In this document: positions 1 to 7,242 of the stretch, piece after piece
Numbering within the stretch: position 1 is the stretch's first letter
Layout of the letters: each line of letters starts with the position of its first letter
DNA from: Chloroflexota bacterium
GTDB taxonomy: Bacteria; Chloroflexota; Anaerolineae; 4572-78
Direction: 5' to 3'
Assembly (NCBI GenBank): GCA_024278015.1
Contig: JAJRUC010000356.1
Span: 1 to 11,018 of the forward strand
Length of the DNA: 11,018 nucleotides
Made by a program: the position numbers and the translations under genes
Notes under the pieces: model-generated
Seen by the model: the letters and a program-made list of their open reading frames with translations, nothing else
Databases searched by the model: none
What the model was told of the DNA's origin: nothing

Positions 1-457
1 GCAGCAAAACAGCCTGCGGAATACCGATGACCAGACCAACCAGAAAAACTCGCCAGGCCCGTCCGGACCAGCCGAAGCGCCGGCCGTCTTTCAGCGTTGT
101 TTGGCCGTCGTCTTCAATCTGGTTTACCATGCCGATGAGGGCCGCCCGCGATACAGCCCGCACCACAATACCTAATAGCGCCAGCACAAGAACCAGCAAC
201 ACCACCACGCTCGCCACGGCCAGTATCATCATCCAGTCTGTGCCGGATATCAGGCCGCCCAACGGGGTGTTGAAGCCGCCATTGCCGGGAAAGCCGTCCG
301 GTGGGGCGGAATAGTTGCCCCTGCCGCCGCCAAAGTTTCCACCGCCGCCGCCCCCGCCGGAGCCGCCGAACAGAGCCAGCAGAAATCCAAACAACCATAA
401 CGCCCGATGCTTAAGCGCAAGACGGGCTGCCCGTTTTAATACCTGTAGATGGTCCAT
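1..457 (-). CDS. Gly-rich multi-pass membrane protein, 3' part missing
   Basis: Partial gene. The frame is open from the ATG at 457 to the left edge, giving 152 codons with no stop in the window. The start follows a clear ribosome binding site (AGGAAGGGG, about 7 nt before the ATG). The product begins with a basic amphipathic segment (residues 1-18) and a short hydrophobic stretch (about 19-31). A very Gly-rich linker follows (31-62, including a run of seven Gly), then a strong transmembrane helix (about 76-98), a charged, probably cytoplasmic stretch with a QIEDDG motif (about 99-133), and the start of another helix (136 on). The layout resembles uncharacterised bacterial integral membrane proteins with an R-A-A-x-x-x-x-H-R-x-L-W-L-F-G start, but I cannot name a family or function. 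It lies 47 bp downstream of the Cys-cluster gene on the same strand, so the two are probably cotranscribed. The long C/G run encoding the Gly stretch could be prone to slippage. Confidence 0.8.
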   Translation of the reverse strand, partial: MDHLQVLKRAARLALKHRALWLFGFLLALFGGSGGGGGGGNFGGGRGNYSAPPDGFPGNGGFNTPLGGLISGTDWMMILAVASVVVLLVLVLALLGIVVRAVSRAALIGMVNQIEDDGQTTLKDGRRFGWSGRAWRVFLVGLVIGIPQAVLL

Positions 458-504
458 CGTTGGCCCCTTCCTGAAAAAAAATTATCGGGAAACAGATTGT
501 CTTT

Positions 505-843
505 CTATTCCTGTCTGCCGGCTCCGACTTCGTTCAAATACAATAGCATGGCGCTTTGCGAGTTATGGTATCGTCTCAACAACTGTCTGTCTGTATCGCG
601 CAAGGCGTTAATCGTCCGCTGCGAACAGGCGGCGCAGCCCAGGGCCGCTTTATAGCTGCCCAAATCGCAATTCAGGCAATCGCATACTTTAATCATCATA
701 TGGCTAAAGGCCAGCGAATCAATATGCGTTTCCGGCAACGAGGCAATATGCTCTACCAAATCCTGCCACTCTTTGCCCTTGAGTTTTTTCAACCCGCCCA
801 CTTTTGAATGTGGGAACAAAATTTCGCAATGTGAATACATCAT
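505..843 (-). CDS. small Cys-cluster protein, probably metal-binding, function unknown
   Basis: A soluble protein of 112 residues from the ATG at 843, which has AGGTG six bases upstream. An in-frame GTG at 852 would give 115 residues, with GGAAAG about 10 bases upstream. Numbered from the GTG, five cysteines cluster as C57-x-C59-x2-C62-x10-C73-x2-C76, typical of a Zn- or Fe-S-binding site. A further C9 and H8 lie near the N-terminus. The C-terminal third (about 80-105) is charged and helical. No signal peptide or membrane helix is seen. I have the impression of a conserved uncharacterised Chloroflexota family, but cannot name it or give a function. It is the first gene of a two-gene minus-strand unit, ahead of the Gly-rich membrane protein, and diverges from the cNMP/patatin gene. 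A promoter and an attenuator-like hairpin lie upstream. Confidence 0.75.
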   Translation of the reverse strand: MMYSHCEILFPHSKVGGLKKLKGKEWQDLVEHIASLPETHIDSLAFSHMMIKVCDCLNCDLGSYKAALGCAACSQRTINALRDTDRQLLRRYHNSQSAMLLYLNEVGAGRQE

Positions 844-902
844 CTTATACACCTGTCACTGTCTTTCCGGAATGGCTCACGCCACGTTCAGCGTGGATTT
901 GA

Positions 903-946
903 CAAAAAAAGAGAAGCCGACCCAACGAAAGCTTCGGTGCGACTTC
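903..946 (-). terminator. attenuator-like hairpin with U-run in the leader of the Cys-cluster gene
   Basis: Read on the minus strand, 946 to 913 folds into an imperfect hairpin. The outer stem is GAAGTCG with CGGCTTC (one T-G wobble), then a 2x2 mismatch, then CCGA with TTGG (one G-T wobble) closing an 8-nt loop. It is followed at once by TCTTTTTTT (912-904), the form of an intrinsic terminator. No gene on this strand lies upstream within the divergent region, and the predicted transcription start (about 947) is at the base of the hairpin. It would therefore act on the leader of the Cys-cluster gene rather than end another gene. No leader peptide or known riboswitch is recognised. Confidence 0.4.
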
Positions 947-953
947 ACATCTA

Positions 954-982
954 ATTTTACACATCCTGATTTTCGGTGTCAA
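954..982 (-). promoter_or_regulatory. sigma70-type promoter for the Cys-cluster / membrane protein unit
   Basis: On the minus strand a perfect -35 box TTGACA (977-982) is followed, after exactly 17 bp, by TAAAAT (954-959, five of six matches to consensus). The predicted start is near 947, giving a leader of about 100 nt before the ATG at 843. It is back to back with the plus-strand promoter, with 33 bp between the two -35 boxes. The surrounding DNA is AT-rich, so a chance match is possible. Confidence 0.55.
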
Positions 983-1015
983 AAACACGTATTGGTTTTT
1001 AACCCTGCTTTCCTA

Positions 1016-1044
1016 TTGACAATTCACGCCATTACCGGAATAAT
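1016..1044 (+). promoter_or_regulatory. sigma70-type promoter for the cNMP/patatin - SDR unit
   Basis: TTGACA (1016-1021, perfect -35) is separated by 17 bp from AATAAT (1039-1044, five of six matches to the -10 consensus). The predicted start is near 1051, leaving a leader of about 45 nt before the ATG at 1096. A CCGGAA box overlaps the spacer/-10 junction (1035-1040). Confidence 0.6.
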
Positions 1045-1095
1045 ATATACAGGTTATGTTGTGTTGCGAGATTTTCATCAATTCCGGAAAATACA

Positions 1096-2724
1096 ATGCG
1101 CCAAACGCTAAAGGCAATTCCGCTGTTTAACGATTTAACAAACGAAGATCTGGACTCCATTGCAGCCCTGCTGAAACGGGTTAGCTACGCCAAAGGGCAG
1201 GCTGTGTTTCAACAGGGTGATTTGGGCGATGCCATGTATCTGGTTGGCTCCGGTCAGGTGGTGGTGTGGGACGAAGAGGCCGGCAAGGCGCTGGCCTATC
1301 TGGGGCCGGGCAGTTTTGTGGGTGAGTTGGCCCTGCTGCTGGCCGAACCTCGCTCTGCCAGCTTGCAGGTAGCCATTGACGCCGACCTGTACGTGCTGGA
1401 AAAAGACGATTTCGACAGCCTGCTGGCTGAACGCCCGGCTATTGCCATTGCCATGACCCGCGAACTGGGGCAGCGTCTGGTTAAAACCAGCAAACAGCGC
1501 TTTAAGCCTCAAACCAAACGTATTTCGGCGTTGTGGGGGGTTGATAACGGCGAACTGACCAAAACCATCACCCGGCACGTCAAAAATACGGTGGCAATTA
1601 TCCCCATGCCCGGTTCGGTGGCGCACACGCATCTTAGCCGTCTGCCCAACGTGCAGTTGCTGACCGACCCCAATCTGTCGATAGACAATCTACCCAAACA
1701 CCTCAGCGTGCAAATTGAAAAACATAGCCACATCATTGTTTTATTGCCCGGCACACTTACCCCAATGGCCCGCAAAACACTCAGCCTGGCCGATACGGTC
1801 ATCAGCATTGGTCAACCGCCAAACTGGCTAACCGATAACATCGGCCCGGACAAGCTGTGGGTTACGCCCGACGCGCCGGACATGCTTCAGCGCGTTGGCC
1901 GTCGATTAACCGGCCATACGGTGGGGCTGGCTCTCTCCAGCGGCGGCGGCAAGGGGTTGGCTCATTTGGGGGCGCTCAAGGTCTTGCAGGAAGAAAATAT
2001 CCCCATCGACATTGTGGCCGGAACCAGCGCCGGGGCCTTCTTCGGCATCTTCCACGCCATCGGCTGGGATAGCAGCCGTATCAATGAGTTTGCCGATGAG
2101 ATTCAAACCCTGAATCGCTGGATCAACTGGGATATTAACATTCCGCCCAAAGCCGGCATTCTGAAAGGGGCCAAAGCCAAAGACCTGATTGCCCGCCTGG
2201 TAGACCACAAGACCTTTGCAGACCTTGAACTTCCGTTTTACTGCGTCGCCTCTGATATTTTAACCGGCGAAGCGGTTGTGTTCGACTCCGGCGACCTGGC
2301 AGAAGCCATTCGGGCCAGTTTGAGCATTCCCATGCTGGCCGACCCCTGGTACGTGAACGGCCGCTACCTGATTGACGGCGCGTTTGTAGACCCCATTCCG
2401 GCCAAACTGCTCAGGGAAAAAGGGGCGAACATTGTCATCGCTTCCAGCGTCATTCAGCCGTTGTATGATGATAAAGCCGCTCTTCAACAGCCGCAATCGA
2501 TGCCTCATTTTTTGAAAATTATCACCAACATCCAGAACATTGTTGAAACCCAACTGGTTAATTTTCAGCTTGATGCTATCGATGTGATGATTCATACCAA
2601 AGTGCAGGTTGACCACGCCCTTGATTTTTCGCACGCCAAAGATATTATTCATGCCGGCGAAGCCGCCGCCCGCGCCCAACTGCCGGCCATTAGAGCCTGT
2701 CTTGACGCTGTACCGGAGCAGTAA
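1096..2724 (+). CDS. cyclic-nucleotide-binding patatin-like phospholipase (NTE/RssA type)
   Basis: Predicted serine lipid-acyl hydrolase with an N-terminal cyclic-nucleotide-binding domain, 542 aa. Residues about 8-130 form the cNMP domain; its phosphate-binding cassette has G76-E77-L78 and R86-S87-A88-S89, so the residues that normally hold the cyclic phosphate and ribose are present. Residues about 150-265 match the linker region seen in NTE-like proteins. The patatin domain (about 276-535) has the oxyanion motif GGGKG (283-287), the nucleophile elbow GTSAG with catalytic S311, and the DGA motif with D427, a complete Ser-Asp dyad. No signal peptide is seen; it is probably cytoplasmic or membrane-associated. 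The start is preceded by GGAAAA about 6 nt upstream and a strong promoter. Family knowledge: such proteins hydrolyse (lyso)phospholipids; the exact substrate and nucleotide are unknown. The SDR gene follows after 13 bp. Confidence 0.92.
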   Translation: MRQTLKAIPLFNDLTNEDLDSIAALLKRVSYAKGQAVFQQGDLGDAMYLVGSGQVVVWDEEAGKALAYLGPGSFVGELALLLAEPRSASLQVAIDADLYVLEKDDFDSLLAERPAIAIAMTRELGQRLVKTSKQRFKPQTKRISALWGVDNGELTKTITRHVKNTVAIIPMPGSVAHTHLSRLPNVQLLTDPNLSIDNLPKHLSVQIEKHSHIIVLLPGTLTPMARKTLSLADTVISIGQPPNWLTDNIGPDKLWVTPDAPDMLQRVGRRLTGHTVGLALSSGGGKGLAHLGALKVLQEENIPIDIVAGTSAGAFFGIFHAIGWDSSRINEFADEIQTLNRWINWDINIPPKAGILKGAKAKDLIARLVDHKTFADLELPFYCVASDILTGEAVVFDSGDLAEAIRASLSIPMLADPWYVNGRYLIDGAFVDPIPAKLLREKGANIVIASSVIQPLYDDKAALQQPQSMPHFLKIITNIQNIVETQLVNFQLDAIDVMIHTKVQVDHALDFSHAKDIIHAGEAAARAQLPAIRACLDAVPEQ

Positions 2725-2737
2725 TTGATTTTCCCCC

Positions 2738-3505
2738 ATGTCTAAAAAAACCGTGCTTTTAACCGGCGCCGGCCGGGGTATCGGCCGGGCGGCCGCTATT
2801 CAATTTGTGGAAGCGGGCTATCGCGTGGCCCTGCTGGCCCGTTCCGCCGAAACGCTGCGCGCCCTGGCCGCCGACCTGGGGCCGCACAACGCTTGCGCCC
2901 TGCCCGCCGATGTCAGCCGGCGACAGGATTGCTTTGAGGCGGTGCAGCAGGCCCGCGCATATTTTGGACAAATTGATATTTTGGTGAACAATGCCGGCGT
3001 CGGCCTGTACGGCCCCGGCCACACCGCCCCCCCGGAGGCGGTACAGCAGGTGATGGCCGTCAATTTCTTCGGCCCGCTGTACTTGATGCAGGCCGTTGTG
3101 CCTGTGATGCAGGCCCACGGCGGCGGATTAATCATCAATGTCTCATCCATCATCGGACGACGCAGCACCCCCCTGGCCGGAACCTATTGCGCCGCCAAAG
3201 CCGCGCTGGAGCATCTGGTTGAGGCTATGCGGGTGGAACTGGCCGCCGAAAATATCCGCTTCAGCACCCTGTACCCCGGCGTCACCCGCACCGACTTTAC
3301 CCAGCACGTCATTGGCCGGCCGCAGCCAAAACGGCAAGGCCGGGTGCGGGGTGTTTCGGCGGAACGGGTGGCCGCCCGGCTGGTGACAATGGCTCAAAAA
3401 GAGCCGCGCGACGCCTACGTGACGCTGTTTGACCGGCTGTTTGTGGCCGGCAGCCACCTTGTCCCCGGTCTGGTTGATTGGGTTTTCGGCAAATATTTTC
3501 TTTAA
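2738..3505 (+). CDS. short-chain dehydrogenase/reductase (SDR)
   Basis: NAD(P)(H)-dependent oxidoreductase of the classical SDR family, 255 aa, the usual length. The Rossmann motif TGAGRGIG is at 9-16, NNAG at 84-87, the tetrad Asn at N109, the catalytic Ser at S137 (in NVSS), and Y150-x3-K154 completes the active site. R13 and R35 near the cofactor site hint at NADP preference, which is only suggestive. The C-terminal tail (about 225-255) is hydrophobic and could help membrane association. Substrate unknown. The start is 13 bp after the phospholipase stop, and the short gap is pyrimidine-rich with no Shine-Dalgarno match, so translational coupling to the upstream gene is likely. Its TAA stop (3503-3505) overlaps the TAA stop of the converging gene (3502-3504). 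Confidence 0.92.
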   Translation: MSKKTVLLTGAGRGIGRAAAIQFVEAGYRVALLARSAETLRALAADLGPHNACALPADVSRRQDCFEAVQQARAYFGQIDILVNNAGVGLYGPGHTAPPEAVQQVMAVNFFGPLYLMQAVVPVMQAHGGGLIINVSSIIGRRSTPLAGTYCAAKAALEHLVEAMRVELAAENIRFSTLYPGVTRTDFTQHVIGRPQPKRQGRVRGVSAERVAARLVTMAQKEPRDAYVTLFDRLFVAGSHLVPGLVDWVFGKYFL

Positions 3506-6500
3506 TTTCCCGCCCCGTCTGTCTGAAATTCATACACCGCCCCCGCTCCGATGTCGGTCACAAACACCCGGCCCGCTTCATCCGCAAAAACGCCCACCGG
3601 CCGTCGCAGCGTTATCGGCCCGACGGTGCGCCATTCGTCCAGCAAAACGCCCGCCGGGCTGAAGCGGCGCAAGGCCCCCGTCTGCGAATTGGTCATCAAA
3701 ACAGAGCCGTCGGGCGCCCAGGCCAAATGCCCGCCGTCAAAGGCGACGGGCATATCGGCGGGCCACACCCCCAGCGAATTGCCCGCCGGGTCTACCCGCT
3801 GCCAGCGCTTGCTGTTCGCCCCTTCGGTCACAAAATAGGCCCCGAAAGCATCGCTCAACACATCGACCGGCTCATTGAACTGGCCCGGCGCATTGCCGAA
3901 TGCACCCACCTGCCCAATTTTTGCGCCCGTCGTATCGAACAGCGCAATTTGCCCGGAACCGGTATTGACAATAGCCAGCGTTTCGGCAGAATCAGACGGC
4001 CCGTTCAGCAAGGCCAACCCGCGTGGATGGTACAAAAACGCATCCGGCCCGCCGATTTTGCCCGCCGGCCGGCCTTCTGCCGAAAAACCGTACACCCACT
4101 GCCGGGTCGAATCCAGCACCCACACCCGCCCTTGCGCGTCTGCCACCACCGCCAGCGGCTCTTCAAACGGGCCGTCGGGCGTATCCGGCCAACTTTGCAG
4201 CCACTCGCCCTGCGCGGAAAAGATGTGGACGGCCTTCGCCCCGGTATCGGCCACAATCACCCGCCCGGCGGCATCAACGGCCACGTCCCTCGGTTCAACC
4301 AGCCGGTCGCTGAAGGTTCTGACGTAGCGCAGCGACAGCGGCCCGGCCTGAAAATCACTTTCCGCTGTGACGGCGGGGCGGGGGGGCTGCCACACTGCGC
4401 CCATCGGCGGCCACAGGTTGGCGGCAGGCACCGGCTCCGGGGCGGCGGCATTCGGGGGCCGCCACAGCAGATGAATGCGCGAGCGGGGCAGGGTGTCCTG
4501 AAAGGTCACTCGAATGGGATGCAGCCCGGCCTGCAAAGACAGCGGCTGCAAAACCGGGGTATCGGGCGCGGTTACAGAGACCACCGGCCGGTCGTCAATG
4601 AATAAATTGGCGTTGCCCACCGCCCGCAAACCCACTTCGTAAATGCCGGTCAGCGGCGCTTCCAGCATACCCGTCCATTCCACCGAATAGGGGCGCGGCA
4701 GGGGCACAAAATGGAAATAGGTGTTCAGCATGGGGTCGATGCGGGTGAAGGCCACGCCCCCCGCCTCATTGATGGCGGGGTAATATTTGCCCAGCAAGCC
4801 GTGGTTGCCCACCGAAGCCAGATACAGGTTTTCGGCCCGGATGGGCTGGGGCGGGGCATTGCCTGCCTGCCAACGCAAACGGACATGCCCGTCGCCGGAT
4901 TTGCCGGACGCGGCCTGCAAGCGCAAGGTATGGTTGCCCTGGGGCAACACCCAGTCGGCGGTGGTGGAACCGTTGCTCTCAATCACCGGATAGCCGTCCA
5001 GTTCCAGCGTTGATGCGGCGGGCGCGTCAAGTATAAATCGATAGGTATTGTAGGCGGGCGCGTACAGAATACCCTGCCATTCGGCCACAAAGGGGGGCGG
5101 CAAGGGGGCGCCGGCCGCCCAATCCACATCGATGGCTTTGACGCGGGTGGCCTGCTGCGGCGCGAAGTCCGTTTCGGCGGCGGGCCGGTAGCGCAAATCA
5201 AGCCCTTGCAAGCCGGCCACGTCCATTGCCGAAAGAACCGCCGTGAAAATGGCGGGCGGGTCTTGCGGTTGCAGCGAAACGGCCTCGAATTGGCCGGCGG
5301 GGTACATGGCTTGCGCCTGCTTGAACACCCAGGCATCATCCGGGTGGATGAACAGGGCGGCGGGCCGGATGGCGGTGGTGCGAATGGGCAGGGCGGCGGG
5401 CAGATTGAACACGGTGGGCGTGGGTGTATCCGGCGATACAAAGCGCAAAGTGGGGTGATTGGCTAAAAACGGTGAAACAAAGTAATCCACATTTGGCCCC
5501 AATTGGGCCATTTTGCGGGCGGTGATGGTCTCCGGCGTTGAAAAGGCGTTCCACACCGCAAAATCCCGGGCCTGCCGCCCAAAATAAGTGTGGGCATTGA
5601 AACCCAGCATATAAACAGCCAACGCGCCGGCGGGGACAAACAGCCACCGGTTCGACAAAGGGCGCAAGGCGACGCGGGCTTCCTGATACAGGGCCGAAAG
5701 GGACAAGGCGCAAAACCAGGCGACGGCCGGCAGCGCGGCAATGCTGCGCAACGATTGCGGAGCTTCAAAATCGAGCGAAAAGATGCCGCCGGTCAAGGCG
5801 GCGGGCAGCAACAGCAAAAAGAAGGTGTTGGCCGGATGCCGGCGCCAGCCGCGCGCGGCCAGCCCGAAGCCCAGCACCAGCAAAACGCCCATCGCCGGGT
5901 CAAGCATCGGTTCGCCGGGCAGGTTGTGGCGGCCGTTGTTATCGCCGCGCAGGTTGAACATGGCCAGGTGTTTGCCCAGACTGGTTTGCAGGGCGTGGGC
6001 CAAATTCGGGTCGTCGCGCCGGTTGACAATGGAGGTCATTTGCACTCTGGCCCAAAACGAATCGGACTGTCTGAGGGCGTACTGACCGACGGGCATGGCG
6101 GCCAGCCACACCCCCAGCAGCAAAATCGAAAGCCGGGCCGCTTGCCGCCCCCACCAGCGTCGATTGGCGAGACGGGCCTGCCAACCGGGCCACAGAATCA
6201 GGCCCAGGGTTGCAAACGCAACCAGAGCCAGCGCAAACAATCGAAAGGCGGTGTAAAAGCTCAAACCGAAGCCCAGCCACACCCCCAGCCAAGCGGCGTC
6301 GCGCCAGCGACCGTGGCGCAAAAGTCTGGCCGCAAAATACAACACCACCAGCTCAAAAAACGGAGTATCGACGCCGGTCATGGCAATACGACTGAAATTC
6401 ACATCCCAGCGCATAACGGCCAACAAAAAAGCCAGGGTCAGGCCGAAAACCGGCCCTTTCAATTGGCGGCCAAACAGGTACGCAGCCACCACGCTGCCCA

Positions 6501-7236
6501 GCCCAAAGGCCACTGACACCATCCGCAGCCCCAGCACCGAATCGGCTATCGCCCGCAGGGCCAGACTGTACAGAAACAAAAATTGCCCGCTGACGTTTAT
6601 CGGCTCGTAAAACGCGGGCCGAAACAGGGGGTCGGTTAGCCAGCGACGGGCCTGCAAGCCCGCTTCGGCTTCATCGTACCACACCCCAAAGGGGATGGTG
6701 TTAAATTGCCACAGCCGCAGCAGCGCGGCTACAATAATAATCAGCCCCAAAATGATGCCGGGCGATGACCATCGCCATTTTAGGCGCGACAGTCGCCACT
6801 GAAAGGCGGGATACCGGCTGAAGGCGACGATGCCCGCGCCGAACAGAACCAGGCTGAGGGCGTACCAGCCCCAGGCCGAAGCCGACGTTTCCGGGTGGGC
6901 AAAAAGGGCCGCGCTCCACCCCGAAGCCGGCAACGCTGCCGCCGACAGCAACCCGCCGATGACTCGTCGCCGGCGGTCGGCGGACAGGCTCAAGGGCGCA
7001 AACAGCCCTCGGTACGGCGCGGCCAACCGAACAGACGCCGCCGGCGGGCCGCCCAGCGCTTTGGCAAAAAGAAAGGCGGCTGCCATATAAAGCAGCGCAC
7101 CTTCTGTAACGCTTTTTTGATGGAACAGGGCCTGGGCCGCGCCTCCCAGCGCCAAAGCGCCCAAAGCCAACGCCAGCCGGTTCAGGGTGCGGCGGGGGGG
7201 CAAACGATGCGCGGGGAACTGGTCACGGTTCGGCAT
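3502..7236 (-). CDS. GT-C-type membrane protein with two PA14-like domains and a C-terminal NHL propeller
   Basis: Large envelope protein, 1244 aa. Residues about 18-140 hold roughly four extra hydrophobic segments ahead of the usual GT39/ArnT-like core. The core (about 158-545) has many helices and an acidic first loop, YDEAEAG (D188, E189), the expected catalytic position of GT-C enzymes; another conserved-looking stretch is RWDVNFSRIAM (276-286). A soluble region follows: two PA14-like domains (about 678-795 and 813-930; the second has the typical GLLGKYY start and LFIDDRPVV strand), then six NHL-like blades (about 971-1244). PA14 and NHL folds commonly bind glycans or proteins; here they should lie outside the membrane. 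The likely role is transfer of lipid-linked sugar to a surface acceptor, an inference. It starts 6 bp after the stop of the upstream 1076-aa gene with no clear ribosome binding site, so the two are probably coupled. It converges on the SDR gene with overlapping stops. Confidence 0.85.
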   Translation of the reverse strand: MPNRDQFPAHRLPPRRTLNRLALALGALALGGAAQALFHQKSVTEGALLYMAAAFLFAKALGGPPAASVRLAAPYRGLFAPLSLSADRRRRVIGGLLSAAALPASGWSAALFAHPETSASAWGWYALSLVLFGAGIVAFSRYPAFQWRLSRLKWRWSSPGIILGLIIIVAALLRLWQFNTIPFGVWYDEAEAGLQARRWLTDPLFRPAFYEPINVSGQFLFLYSLALRAIADSVLGLRMVSVAFGLGSVVAAYLFGRQLKGPVFGLTLAFLLAVMRWDVNFSRIAMTGVDTPFFELVVLYFAARLLRHGRWRDAAWLGVWLGFGLSFYTAFRLFALALVAFATLGLILWPGWQARLANRRWWGRQAARLSILLLGVWLAAMPVGQYALRQSDSFWARVQMTSIVNRRDDPNLAHALQTSLGKHLAMFNLRGDNNGRHNLPGEPMLDPAMGVLLVLGFGLAARGWRRHPANTFFLLLLPAALTGGIFSLDFEAPQSLRSIAALPAVAWFCALSLSALYQEARVALRPLSNRWLFVPAGALAVYMLGFNAHTYFGRQARDFAVWNAFSTPETITARKMAQLGPNVDYFVSPFLANHPTLRFVSPDTPTPTVFNLPAALPIRTTAIRPAALFIHPDDAWVFKQAQAMYPAGQFEAVSLQPQDPPAIFTAVLSAMDVAGLQGLDLRYRPAAETDFAPQQATRVKAIDVDWAAGAPLPPPFVAEWQGILYAPAYNTYRFILDAPAASTLELDGYPVIESNGSTTADWVLPQGNHTLRLQAASGKSGDGHVRLRWQAGNAPPQPIRAENLYLASVGNHGLLGKYYPAINEAGGVAFTRIDPMLNTYFHFVPLPRPYSVEWTGMLEAPLTGIYEVGLRAVGNANLFIDDRPVVSVTAPDTPVLQPLSLQAGLHPIRVTFQDTLPRSRIHLLWRPPNAAAPEPVPAANLWPPMGAVWQPPRPAVTAESDFQAGPLSLRYVRTFSDRLVEPRDVAVDAAGRVIVADTGAKAVHIFSAQGEWLQSWPDTPDGPFEEPLAVVADAQGRVWVLDSTRQWVYGFSAEGRPAGKIGGPDAFLYHPRGLALLNGPSDSAETLAIVNTGSGQIALFDTTGAKIGQVGAFGNAPGQFNEPVDVLSDAFGAYFVTEGANSKRWQRVDPAGNSLGVWPADMPVAFDGGHLAWAPDGSVLMTNSQTGALRRFSPAGVLLDEWRTVGPITLRRPVGVFADEAGRVFVTDIGAGAVYEFQTDGAGN

Positions 7237-7242
7237 AACTGA

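Noticed and set aside
114..398. 94-codon minus-strand frame
   Set aside because: The true gene here is the overlapping minus-strand frame from the ATG at 457, which has a strong ribosome binding site and a membrane-protein pattern; this one is Arg-rich noise.
3478..4605. 375-codon open frame on the plus strand
   Set aside because: Antisense to the propeller of the 1244-aa gene and overlapping the end of the SDR gene; Arg/Pro/His-rich low-complexity translation typical of a shadow frame.
5590..6516. 308-codon open frame on the plus strand
   Set aside because: Antisense to the membrane core of the 1244-aa protein; Gln/Arg/His-rich with no domain pattern.
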